A DNA stretch of 64,000 nt from an uncultured Paludibacter sp. (GTDB lineage Bacteria; Bacteroidota; Bacteroidia; Bacteroidales; Paludibacteraceae). Every line of letters begins with the position of its first letter. Position 1 is the stretch's first letter. Positions 25,352-34,052 of this stretch are shown here, piece by piece. Location: contig CALFXE010000014.1 in assembly GCA_937927845.1 (NCBI GenBank), forward strand, positions 1 to 64,000. The letters are read 5' to 3'. The translations under genes were made by a program, and so were the position numbers. The notes beneath the pieces were generated by a model that made no database searches, was not told where the DNA came from, and saw only the letters and a program-made list of their open reading frames with translations.

Positions 25352-28078
25352 ATGAGTAACACAAAAAGAGTGTACACCTTTGGTAATGGTAAAGCTGAAG
25401 GTAAAGCAGACATGAAAAACCTATTGGGTGGTAAAGGAGCCAATTTGGCTGAAATGAATCTAATAGGTGTTCCGGTACCTCCGGGGTTCACAATTACGAC
25501 AGATGTTTGTACAGAGTACTATAAACTTGGAAAAGACAAAGTAGTAGAACTTTTAAAACCGGAAGTTGAAGCTGCAATTGCAGGCGTTGAAGTATTAATG
25601 AATTCAAAATTCGGAGATATTGAGAACCCACTTTTAGTTTCTGTACGTTCAGGTGCACGTGCATCTATGCCGGGAATGATGGATACCATTCTTAATCTTG
25701 GATTAAATGATGCTGTTGTAGAAGGTTTGACACGTAAGACAGGTAACCCTCGATTTGTATGGGATTCATATCGTCGTTTTGTACAGATGTATGGAGACGT
25801 AGTTTTAGGCATGAAACCCGAAAACAAAAACGATCACGACCCATTCGAGTTGCTTATAGATGAGATGAAAGAAGAAAAAGGTGTTCATCTTGATACAGAT
25901 TTAACAGTAGATGATTTAAAAGAATTAGTTAAGAGATTTAAAGCAGCGGTTAAAAGTCAGACCGGCAAAGATTTCCCTGATTCAGCATATGAGCAATTAT
26001 GGGGAGCAGTATGTTCAGTATTTGACTCATGGATGAATGACAGAGCAATCTTGTATCGTAAGATGGAAGGTATACCTGCAGAATGGGGAACAGCGGTAAA
26101 CGTACAAGCAATGGTATTCGGCAACATGGGCGAAACTTCCGCAACAGGAGTATGTTTCAGTCGCGATGCTGCAACAGGTGAAGATCAGTTTGTAGGTGAA
26201 TATTTAATTAATGCACAAGGTGAAGACGTAGTAGCAGGAATTCGCACACCAAATCAGATTACAAAGATAGGTTCGCAAAGATGGGCTGTATTAGCCGGAG
26301 TTTCTGAAGAAGACAGAGCATCTAAATATCCTTCACTTGAAGAAGCTATGCCTGTAATTTACGAAGAGCTTGATATGCTGCAAACTAAATTAGAAAATCA
26401 CTATAAAGATATGCAAGATATGGAGTTTACCGTTCAAGAAGGTAAATTATGGTTCTTGCAAACTCGTAATGGTAAACGTACAGGGGCAGCAATGGTGAAA
26501 ATCGCTATCGACATGTTGAAACAAGGCATGATAGATGAAAAAGCTGCTTTACTTCGTATCGACCCATTAAAATTAGACGAATTATTACATCCTATTTTCG
26601 ATAAAAAAGCTGAAAAGAATGCAAGAGCCATTGCAAAAGGTTTAGCAGCATCACCGGGAGCAGCAACAGGAAAAATCGTATTTAATGCTGATGATGCAAC
26701 TGCATGGGTAGCAGCAGGCGAAAAAGTCATTATGGTACGTGTGGAAACATCTCCTGAAGACTTAGCAGGTATGGCAGCCGCAGAAGGAATTTTAACAGCA
26801 CGTGGAGGTATGACATCACATGCGGCAGTAGTAGCTCGTGGTATGGGAAAATGCTGTGTGTCGGGAGCAGGTACATTAAAAATTGACTATGCAGCTAAAA
26901 CAATGTCGGCTGACGATGTTGTACTTAAAGAAGGTGATTATATTTCTTTAAATGGCTCGACAGGTGATATTTATTTAGGACAAGTTGCAACTCAGGAAGC
27001 TGAATTGGATGAAGACTTCACAACATTAATGGAGTTATCTGAAAAATACACAAAAATGTCGGTTCGTACCAATGCTGATACACCACATGATGCTTCAACA
27101 GCTCGTAAATTCGGTGCAGTTGGTATAGGATTATGCCGTACAGAACATATGTTCTTCGAAGGTGATAAGATTAAGGCTATGCGTGAGATGATTTTAGCTG
27201 AAAATGCTGAAGGCAGACGTAAAGCTCTTGCAAAAATTCTACCTTATCAACAAGCAGACTTCGAAGGAATTTTCGCAGCTATGGATGGATGTCCGGTAAC
27301 AGTGCGCTTACTCGACCCACCATTACATGAGTTCGTTCCACATGATGAAAAAGGTCAGCAAGAAATGGCTGTTGCTATGGGAGTTTCAGCAAAAGCAATC
27401 AAAGAACGTGTAGACTCATTACACGAAATGAACCCAATGCTTGGTCACCGTGGTTGCCGTTTAGGTAATACTTTCCCTGAAATAACTGAAATGCAAACTA
27501 AGGCAATTCTTGGTGCAGCTCTCAATTTGAAAGCTAAAGGTATTACAGCTATTCCTGAAATCATGATTCCATTAGTTGGTATAGTTTACGAATTTAATGT
27601 ACAGGAAAAAGTAATCCGCGAAACAGCAGCTAAATTATTTGCAGAAAAAGGTGATAGTGTTGACTTTAAAGTTGGTACTATGATTGAAATACCACGTGCT
27701 TGTTTGACAGCAGAGAAAATTGCTAATAAAGCAGAATTCTTCTCATTCGGTACAAATGACCTCACTCAGATGACATTCGGATATTCACGCGATGATATTG
27801 CTACTTTCCTTCCTATCTATCTTGATATGAAGATACTTAAAGTTGACCCATTCCAAGTATTAGATAGAAATGGTGTTGGACAATTAGTTCAAATGGCAGC
27901 AGACAAAGGACGCTCAGTAAATCCTGATTTGAAATTAGGTATTTGCGGTGAGCATGGCGGCGAACCATCATCAGTTGAGTTCTGTCATATGGTAGGATTA
28001 AACTATGTTAGCTGTTCACCATTCCGCGTTCCGATTGCAAGAGTAGCAGCAGCACAAGCAGCTATCAAGCACGGATAA
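25352..28078 (+). CDS. ppdK: Pyruvate, phosphate dikinase
   Basis: PPDK interconverts pyruvate, ATP and phosphate with PEP, AMP and pyrophosphate. In anaerobic Bacteroidota it can run toward either gluconeogenesis or glycolysis. Three domains are clear: the N-terminal ATP-grasp (LLGGKGANLAEM near 24-35), the central phospho-histidine domain with H490 in GGMTSHAAVVARGMGK, and the C-terminal PEP-binding barrel ending in GICGEHGGEP and NYVSCSPFRVPIARVA. The 908-aa length is normal. It has its own promoter and terminator, so it is monocistronic. Confidence 0.97.
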   Translation: MSNTKRVYTFGNGKAEGKADMKNLLGGKGANLAEMNLIGVPVPPGFTITTDVCTEYYKLGKDKVVELLKPEVEAAIAGVEVLMNSKFGDIENPLLVSVRSGARASMPGMMDTILNLGLNDAVVEGLTRKTGNPRFVWDSYRRFVQMYGDVVLGMKPENKNDHDPFELLIDEMKEEKGVHLDTDLTVDDLKELVKRFKAAVKSQTGKDFPDSAYEQLWGAVCSVFDSWMNDRAILYRKMEGIPAEWGTAVNVQAMVFGNMGETSATGVCFSRDAATGEDQFVGEYLINAQGEDVVAGIRTPNQITKIGSQRWAVLAGVSEEDRASKYPSLEEAMPVIYEELDMLQTKLENHYKDMQDMEFTVQEGKLWFLQTRNGKRTGAAMVKIAIDMLKQGMIDEKAALLRIDPLKLDELLHPIFDKKAEKNARAIAKGLAASPGAATGKIVFNADDATAWVAAGEKVIMVRVETSPEDLAGMAAAEGILTARGGMTSHAAVVARGMGKCCVSGAGTLKIDYAAKTMSADDVVLKEGDYISLNGSTGDIYLGQVATQEAELDEDFTTLMELSEKYTKMSVRTNADTPHDASTARKFGAVGIGLCRTEHMFFEGDKIKAMREMILAENAEGRRKALAKILPYQQADFEGIFAAMDGCPVTVRLLDPPLHEFVPHDEKGQQEMAVAMGVSAKAIKERVDSLHEMNPMLGHRGCRLGNTFPEITEMQTKAILGAALNLKAKGITAIPEIMIPLVGIVYEFNVQEKVIRETAAKLFAEKGDSVDFKVGTMIEIPRACLTAEKIANKAEFFSFGTNDLTQMTFGYSRDDIATFLPIYLDMKILKVDPFQVLDRNGVGQLVQMAADKGRSVNPDLKLGICGEHGGEPSSVEFCHMVGLNYVSCSPFRVPIARVAAAQAAIKHG

Positions 28079-28099
28079 TTTTCTTTTCAATTTATAATA

Positions 28100-28140
28100 A
28101 AATCACCGGAAATGTAAAATATTTCCGGTGATTTTTTGTT
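28100..28140 (+). terminator. Intrinsic terminator after ppdK
   Basis: A perfect 14-bp stem (AAATCACCGGAAAT/ATTTCCGGTGATTT) with a 7-nt loop spans 28100-28134 and is followed by a T-rich tail. It lies 21 bp past the ppdK stop. Flanking A and T runs could let it work for the minus-strand gene that ends at 28199 as well. Confidence 0.9.
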
Positions 28141-28198
28141 TTGAGATAATGCTTCTGACTGATGTCTTTTTACATTCTACATCAACATTAATAGCTTG

Positions 28199-30514
28199 TC
28201 ATTTATTTAAATATTGTTGAAACAAATTTCTCAACATATCATTTGAAGAAGCCACTCTCACATTATCATTTACGACAACTCCATTTTCATCTACTAAAAC
28301 ATAATGCGGGATTCCAATAATGTTAAATTTAGCTGCCAAATAATTCCATTCATCAGATTTTAATCTGTAATGTTGACCTTTAATAGTCGGTATCATTAAA
28401 TTCCATGTATCCTCCGGAGAAGAAGTATTGGTTATATACACAAACTCAATATTGGCATTTTTCAACTCCTCCTTCAGAGGTTTTATTGCTTCAATTCCAT
28501 GTCTACATGGACCACACCATGTAGCCCAAAAATCAACAAAAATAAGTTTACCCTTATATCTACCAATAATAGCGTCAAACAATTTATCTCCTGATGTTTC
28601 AGGAGTATCGTTGACTACATAACCAGTTTTATGTTTATTAGCTTCAGATATTTCTGTGATTTTTCTCTCTAAAATATCACTTTGTTGTATTAAATAATCT
28701 ACAACAAGACTATCAGACAGCAAGTTTCTAAGATTGTCCTTTTCGTCTTTAGTCAGAGGTTTATTTGCCTCAATCATTTTTTCAAACACTGACTGACTAT
28801 ACATAATATCAGTAGCAAATCCCTTATCCAAACCGAAATAAGTCCTCATATTATCCTGACTGTATTTTTCAATATCAAATGATTCATCAACAAGAATTTT
28901 CTCTTTAGTTTTCGGATGAACAAAATATGTAGAATCAATTACATAAGTGGTATCTTTCTGTGTTATCGGATTGAACTCTTTCATTTGAAGCCTATAACTA
29001 ACTATGTTTAAATTAGGTCGCACACGCTCTGAAAACTTCATTTTATTAATCAAACGAGAGTATTCTGGAGACACAACAGATAGAGGATTATTTATTTCAT
29101 CTATGTCAAGAAAGTCATAATATTCAGGTCCAAACTCTACATACTCCAATTTATTTTTGTTTAGAGTTCCTAATGAATTGTTTACGTCTTTATTTGTATA
29201 TTCTTTTATACGATTAAAATCTAAGATATTATATTGTGTTTTAAATTTGATTTGCATTTGTTTTAACTGAAGAGCTTTTTTGGATATTGTATTTTTTTCA
29301 GCAACATGAGATAAAGCTGCTTGCTCTTTATTCATAATACTAAGGCAATAAGCTTTATATTGCTCTCCATCCATTTTCGCCATTTCTTTTTCAGCTTTAT
29401 CGTAACTAAAATAATTGATGGTATCCAGTATTAACAAATCGCTATGAACCTGTGCAAGATTGCCCATAAACAAAGATTTCTTTTCTCTATTTATAAAGCT
29501 ATCCGTATCCTCATATACAGAAGAAAATTCCTGCATGTTTATATATTGAAAAGTAGTTTCTCCGGGTTCTAACAAAACAAAATCTTTTATATTAAAAATA
29601 CTCATATAGACCATCTGAGGGTGAATGAGATATACTTTGAGTTCAAAACTTCCATCCTTATTAATCTCAACCAAATGAGAATGTTGCTCTTGTGTAAAAA
29701 CATCCTTAACATATATCATCCCTGTTGTTCCCATTTTTGGATGATATTCGCTTAAGACTCCTTTAAGTATAGCAGTATCCGGCTTAAAAATCGGCATACT
29801 ATATTCCTGATCATTTTTTATGATAAAATCATCTTTATTGGTTCTGCTTCTACTATAAAGTTCCAAATTATTTGATTCACTACCAATTAAAAGATCTTTT
29901 TTTCTAAGTTTTAAAAAAATAGTCTCTTTATGCAACCCATCAGTTAAAATAATCACATAGTTTTTACCTTTATTATTGATTGAAACATTCGTCCAAACTT
30001 TACTCTTATAAATGATTTTATCTTTAAAGAAACCATAAACCCACTCATTACTACCATCAGTTTTTAACCAATTTCCAATAATTTGTTCCGGCACTAAAGA
30101 ATAATCTTTATCTCCTGATAAATTTAACTCATATATCTGCCAATCACTTTGAATAAAATCAATTTTCTTAATATCCTTATTTATAGGTGGAAAGTATAGG
30201 GAATAACTTATCATTCCATTTTCATAAAGCCAATTCTTTTCATTTAAAATCAAACCCTCAGCTCTTTTTACATATATTTTTTCACCTCCACTGCTGTATT
30301 GAATAAATGTTTTATCAGTCGAAACTCCAATCCACCATTGAGGAAAGAGTTTCACTTCAAGACTAATTTTAGTCACCGAATCTTGTAATTCAATTTGAGT
30401 GATCTTAATAAAACTGGATGTTGCAGCAGTAAACTTTGGGTTTTCAATTGTTTTTTGAGAATAGATGCTAAGGTTTATCAGAATAAATAGCATTAAGTAG
30501 TAATTTTTTTTCAT
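28199..30514 (-). CDS. Secreted TlpA-like thioredoxin-fold protein
   Basis: An exported thiol-disulfide protein. The C-terminal 150 residues are a TlpA/thioredoxin domain with WATWCGPCRH and the cis-Pro loop GIPHYVLVDENG. The long N-terminal part (about 600 aa) is beta-rich then helical, of a kind common in Bacteroidota thioredoxin-like proteins. I place the start at 30514 (MKKNYYLMLFILINLSIYSQ, a signal peptide). A longer frame from 30565 would begin upstream of the -7 box at 30542-30549. The 771-aa product has no T9SS sorting domain or lipobox. Its partner protein is unknown. Confidence 0.85.
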   Translation of the reverse strand: MKKNYYLMLFILINLSIYSQKTIENPKFTAATSSFIKITQIELQDSVTKISLEVKLFPQWWIGVSTDKTFIQYSSGGEKIYVKRAEGLILNEKNWLYENGMISYSLYFPPINKDIKKIDFIQSDWQIYELNLSGDKDYSLVPEQIIGNWLKTDGSNEWVYGFFKDKIIYKSKVWTNVSINNKGKNYVIILTDGLHKETIFLKLRKKDLLIGSESNNLELYSRSRTNKDDFIIKNDQEYSMPIFKPDTAILKGVLSEYHPKMGTTGMIYVKDVFTQEQHSHLVEINKDGSFELKVYLIHPQMVYMSIFNIKDFVLLEPGETTFQYINMQEFSSVYEDTDSFINREKKSLFMGNLAQVHSDLLILDTINYFSYDKAEKEMAKMDGEQYKAYCLSIMNKEQAALSHVAEKNTISKKALQLKQMQIKFKTQYNILDFNRIKEYTNKDVNNSLGTLNKNKLEYVEFGPEYYDFLDIDEINNPLSVVSPEYSRLINKMKFSERVRPNLNIVSYRLQMKEFNPITQKDTTYVIDSTYFVHPKTKEKILVDESFDIEKYSQDNMRTYFGLDKGFATDIMYSQSVFEKMIEANKPLTKDEKDNLRNLLSDSLVVDYLIQQSDILERKITEISEANKHKTGYVVNDTPETSGDKLFDAIIGRYKGKLIFVDFWATWCGPCRHGIEAIKPLKEELKNANIEFVYITNTSSPEDTWNLMIPTIKGQHYRLKSDEWNYLAAKFNIIGIPHYVLVDENGVVVNDNVRVASSNDMLRNLFQQYLNK

Positions 30515-30541
30515 ATGTAGTAAATCTAATGTGTTAATGTG

Positions 30542-30549
30542 CAAAGGTA
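30542..30549 (-). promoter_or_regulatory. -7 promoter box for the TlpA-like gene
   Basis: TACCTTTG followed by CAC on the minus strand matches TAnnTTTG. It lies 27 bp upstream of the preferred ATG at 30514 and decides between the two possible starts. No clear -33 TTG was found. Confidence 0.55.
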
Positions 30550-30761
30550 ATAAAATATTAATCATCTTGTATTTGTACCATAAAATCTCAGACTTATTGT
30601 CAAGAAAGTTTTGCTCCGTTTACACAACAGTACCTACTGCCCTATACGGAATAATACAATTTATAAAATAATTAAAGTCATCTTGACTTTTCATGTCAAC
30701 TGACTGCAATGTATCAGTAGTTACTTCGCAGTTCGATAACATGCCGACTGCAACTGTAGAG

Positions 30762-31005
30762 GAGTTCCCTCATTCGCTCCTTCGGCTTCGCCAAGTCGCT
30801 CTTCGGGAGGACACGCTCGTTAGCGGGCGGGGTATACCGCCACTCGAAGTGTCCCTGTAACATCATCATTTTTGCAGTGGCGGCGCAGGAAGTCTTGCAC
30901 CGGTCGTGCGTTTAAACTGTTGCGTTTTACGATGCAGAACGACCGGTTATCCACGCCCGCAAACGAGCGTGTCCTCCCGAAACAAGCACAGCGAAGTGAG
31001 GGATC
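30762..31005. other. Large nested inverted repeat forming a three-way junction
   Basis: The outer arms 30804-30829 and 30954-30979 are inverted 26-mers with 25 matches, and pairing extends imperfectly inward. Further out, 30762-30776 and about 30990-31005 share GAG-TCCCTCA-TTCGCT. Inside the outer stem are two perfect hairpins: 30837-30844 with 30876-30883 (CCGCCACT/AGTGGCGG), and 30899-30907 with 30939-30947 (ACCGGTCGT/ACGACCGGT). Together they define a stem closing two arms. It could be a structured RNA or a DNA fold. Short frames across it on both strands look like by-products of this conserved-looking structure. Confidence 0.7.
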
Positions 31006-31050
31006 TCCCGATAATATTGTCATTTCCCATTTTCGCAATGGTGACGTGCC

Positions 31051-31150
31051 GGTAACCCTTCACATCACATACCGGTAACTCTGCTCACAACATAGAGGTA
31101 ACCCTTCACATCACATACCGGTAACTCTGCTCACAACATAGAGGTAACCC
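31051..31150. repeat. 46-bp tandem repeat, about 2.2 copies
   Basis: The unit starting GGTAACCCTTCACATCACAT at 31051 repeats at 31097 and begins again at 31143 (period 46). Each unit contains GGTAAC twice (GGTAACCC and CCGGTAACT). There is no spacer variation, so it is not CRISPR. It lies just outside the nested palindrome. Confidence 0.9.
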
Positions 31151-31260
31151 ACCACATAGCGTACTGTGCAATAATATCTCAACAGCATTATCTATCTTGA
31201 CAACAAGTACGAGTCTTATTCTTAAAAGTCAAGACGACTTCATTATCTACAAGAATAACA

Positions 31261-31294
31261 AATGACGGCATCATATTATAACAATACCGTCATT
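31261..31294 (-). terminator. Probable terminator of the PUL transcript
   Basis: AATGACGG (31261-31268) pairs with CCGTCATT (31287-31294), with partial inner pairing across the 18-nt gap. It lies 22 bp past the last PUL stop on the minus strand. The following minus-strand sequence is only moderately T-rich, so efficiency is uncertain. Confidence 0.5.
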
Positions 31295-31316
31295 CATAAT
31301 CTATCGTAAAAGCGAT

Positions 31317-32924
31317 TTATTTATTGTAACCGTTTACAATGTATTTGCTTACTTCAAGACTTCCATCGCTAAAAGCAGTTTTAACAATTACCAAACCTTT
31401 GCTGTCAGAACTAACTTCCTGACCTCCGACATTATAATAAGTACGGTTTATAACTGTTTTTGTATCTGTAATTAGAATTGCTCCGGTTTCTGTATCTTTA
31501 GTAAAGACAACTTGTTTTGTGTTCAGATTAAGATCAATTATATACTTTCCTGACTCACTAACAATAAATTTAAAATCTTTTGCTGCACTATTAAGTGGAC
31601 GCCAATACAAATCGTATGTTGTTTCGGATTCAATATTTATATTTGCATCAACAGCACCGAATGCATCATCCCAACTACCTACTGCCGCACGAAATTTCAC
31701 TTCACCACTATTCAGACTTCCTGTCCAAGTAAAAACACCGTCCTCTACAAGTGTCATCGGACATTCTGTATCGAATTCGTAATCAGCAGGTGTAGCACTT
31801 CCAACCAAATGCATAGAATTATAATCAGGTATAATAGAATTTATTGTTGCCTTCAGCGATAAACCGTCTACAACAACAGTTGCTGAATAATACCCGGCTG
31901 TTGATACGATAAATTTTTTATCCCATCCACCTGTATTTTTCCATTGTCCGTCATATTTCAGATTGTATTCCTGCCCATTAGTAAATGTTACATCACCGTC
32001 TTCCGGACAAATAGAATGGTTAAAAGTTTTCTCATCAATAAATTTAAATTGTCCGGCTGTCAAATAGCCTCTCCACTCGAAAGTGTTTTCATCCGGTTGT
32101 TTGAATGCAAGTGCATCACTTTCTGTCCAGCCTGTTTCTGTTGCATCGCCTACGATATACAGATTTTCTATTGGCAATTCCGTTATCGTTTCAAATTTTC
32201 CTTGCATTGTGGTAGGGTTAATCGAAATTTTGTACCAGCCATCAGTAGATACTTTAAACTTTTTATCATCTGACACATGATTCAAATTGTATAAAGTGCC
32301 ATCAGTAGCAGTAGGATTTATGTCTTCCATCGGACAGATACGATTCTCCCAAAATTCAGTTCCATTGCTAAATTTAAGCTCCTCATTGGCTTTCAAATAA
32401 GTATAAGTATAAATAAATCCGTCAGCATCGGGTCCTTTAGAAAGAGAAGGCGTTCTGCCAAGATCAAAACCATAAAGGGCGTTGCCAACAGCTACAATAG
32501 TCGGAGTATTTTCGAGTGCGGTAATTGTACATTTCAGTGTGTTCATATTCAAATCAATACGATACCAACCCTGCGTTTCGACAATAAATTTACTGTCACC
32601 TGCTCCGTTGAAAGCAATATCATACTCTGTTCCATTAGCAAAAGTGATATTTTCATTCGGATTGAAGCCATCACCCCAATTAGCGTAATTAATAAATTTG
32701 AACCAAGTACCATCACCTCGTTCCAACGTATTAGTAGTAAATAATGGTAGTATACAAGAAAATACGCCATCTGATACCTTGTGCATTTTTACAGCTTTAT
32801 TAGTGTCCCAATCGCCGGCACGATTAGTTGCACCTCCCACAACATAACATTGTCCCAAATTCTGAGAAAATGTGCTACATAGCGCCATAGCGGTAAAAAT
32901 AATTAAAAAAGTTAGCTTTTTCAT
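31317..32924 (-). CDS. Secreted multi-repeat SusE/SusF-like glycan-binding protein
   Basis: A 535-aa exported protein with signal peptide MKKLTFLIIFTAMALCSTFSQ. It has four to five repeats of a SusE/SusF-type beta-sandwich of about 100 aa, each with a YVVG-A or LYIVGDAT opening, an FTWTG-L turn, a KFI/KFR strand and a W or Y near the end. Such modules bind starch-like glycans in SusE/F. SusE/F themselves are lipoproteins, whereas this protein lacks a lipobox Cys. It ends in a short sorting-like tail (GLVIVKTAF...YIVNGYNK) that resembles a T9SS type A domain but is less canonical than its neighbours. Last gene of the PUL. Confidence 0.75.
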   Translation of the reverse strand: MKKLTFLIIFTAMALCSTFSQNLGQCYVVGGATNRAGDWDTNKAVKMHKVSDGVFSCILPLFTTNTLERGDGTWFKFINYANWGDGFNPNENITFANGTEYDIAFNGAGDSKFIVETQGWYRIDLNMNTLKCTITALENTPTIVAVGNALYGFDLGRTPSLSKGPDADGFIYTYTYLKANEELKFSNGTEFWENRICPMEDINPTATDGTLYNLNHVSDDKKFKVSTDGWYKISINPTTMQGKFETITELPIENLYIVGDATETGWTESDALAFKQPDENTFEWRGYLTAGQFKFIDEKTFNHSICPEDGDVTFTNGQEYNLKYDGQWKNTGGWDKKFIVSTAGYYSATVVVDGLSLKATINSIIPDYNSMHLVGSATPADYEFDTECPMTLVEDGVFTWTGSLNSGEVKFRAAVGSWDDAFGAVDANINIESETTYDLYWRPLNSAAKDFKFIVSESGKYIIDLNLNTKQVVFTKDTETGAILITDTKTVINRTYYNVGGQEVSSDSKGLVIVKTAFSDGSLEVSKYIVNGYNK

Positions 32925-32965
32925 ACGTAAATAATTTTAATTGTATAACATAATAGTGAATTGGA

Positions 32966-34012
32966 TTATTTATTTATAATCATTATTTTTTGTGTCAGTT
33001 CTTGCTTGTCATATTTTACTTTTACAATATATACTCCTCCAATAAGATTTTCTCCTAATACGACAGAATGATTTACATTAGTAATCAAATGTAAACATCT
33101 GCCCACAGTATCATACAGTCCCACATTTAAAATAGATTCTCCATTTGGCTGAACTATAATAGAATTACCATCAAACAGGATATTATCTGACAGGCTAACA
33201 TTTACATTATCAATACCGGAATTTTCACCTTCTGTGACCGTCATTTTCATACTATTTAAATCAACAGTAATTGTATAACTCCCTACGGTAGTTAGTTTGA
33301 ACTTAAAATCATTAGGACTGCTTTCAAACGGGCGGAAATGTAAATCGTATTGCTGACCTACAACAAAAGCAGTATTTTCTTCCACCGCATTGATAGTTTT
33401 ATCCCAAGTATCTTTTTCATTAAGAAACTTAAATTCATCACCTTGTTCCATAGACAATTCTCCTGTCCAAGTAAAAACACCTTCTTCCAATTTGGTCATC
33501 TCTATTGGGTTCTGATTGTCCCATCCTGCCGTTGTAGCACTTCCGATAAGGTATAGCTCATTCATATCTACTGTAGGAGGTTCAACATCTCCGGTTTTAG
33601 CAACTATCATTTTCATTGTATTCAAATTAACGTAGATAGTGTACTCTGCTGTTTCTGCAACCTGAAATGCGTTATCTTCGCCATCGCTATATCGGACAAA
33701 TAAGTCATACTCTTCATCCATATCTACCATCAAGTGTCCCGGCACATTGATACGACAAGTCACAGAAGGTTCCCATTTCGTATTGTCCGTGAGAAATTTG
33801 AAACGTCTTTGTCCGCCATCACCGGTATTATCTTGTAATGTCCCCATCCAGATAAAAACACCGTCAGCTTCTTTTGTCATTTGAAGTGATTTTTCCGGGC
33901 TCCAACCTGCATCACAGGCATTGCCTACTACATACAAATTTTCAAAAACTTCCGCAGAAGCCATGCTTGTTGTAAAAATTATACCAAGCAATAAAAAAGT
34001 AATTTTTCTCAT
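32966..34012 (-). CDS. Secreted SusE/SusF-like repeat protein with T9SS sorting domain
   Basis: A 348-aa exported protein with signal peptide MRKITFLLLGIIFTTSMASA. Two SusE/F-like modules span about 24-140 and 150-258 (LYVVGNACDAGW and LYLIGSATTAGW). A T9SS type A C-terminal domain follows, with ILNVGLYDTVGRCLH, GGVYIVKVKYDK and the terminal basic KIMIINK. It is likely a surface or secreted glycan-binding protein that acts with the neighbouring enzymes. A 41-bp gap separates it from the next gene. Confidence 0.82.
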   Translation of the reverse strand: MRKITFLLLGIIFTTSMASAEVFENLYVVGNACDAGWSPEKSLQMTKEADGVFIWMGTLQDNTGDGGQRRFKFLTDNTKWEPSVTCRINVPGHLMVDMDEEYDLFVRYSDGEDNAFQVAETAEYTIYVNLNTMKMIVAKTGDVEPPTVDMNELYLIGSATTAGWDNQNPIEMTKLEEGVFTWTGELSMEQGDEFKFLNEKDTWDKTINAVEENTAFVVGQQYDLHFRPFESSPNDFKFKLTTVGSYTITVDLNSMKMTVTEGENSGIDNVNVSLSDNILFDGNSIIVQPNGESILNVGLYDTVGRCLHLITNVNHSVVLGENLIGGVYIVKVKYDKQELTQKIMIINK

Positions 34013-34052
34013 GATTTTGTAAATTTTTAAATTAATAATGATTGTTATTTAA

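Larger units (their letters stand above)
30675..31240. mobile_element. Possible 566-bp non-coding element bounded by inverted repeats
   Basis: A 17-bp sequence at 30675-30691 (AAGTCATCTTGACTTTT) recurs inverted at 31224-31240 with one mismatch. An outward ATAAT is shared on both sides. Between them lies a GC-rich, gene-free island unlike its AT-rich surroundings, with a nested palindrome and tandem repeats. There is no transposase, and I could not identify a target duplication with confidence. A MITE-like or remnant mobile unit is an inference. Confidence 0.35.

Noticed and set aside
30515..30565. 17-residue N-terminal extension of the TlpA-like protein
   Set aside because: It lies upstream of a -7 box and hides an otherwise good signal peptide.
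30820..31078. Two overlapping frames of 68-72 codons, on opposite strands, in the GC-rich island
   Set aside because: Both cross the nested inverted repeat, and their sequences are explained by palindromic GC-rich DNA. I saw no ribosome site, homology that I recognise or neighbours to support coding. They could still be real.
31051..31150. CRISPR array of 46-bp repeats
   Set aside because: The copies are head to tail without spacers.
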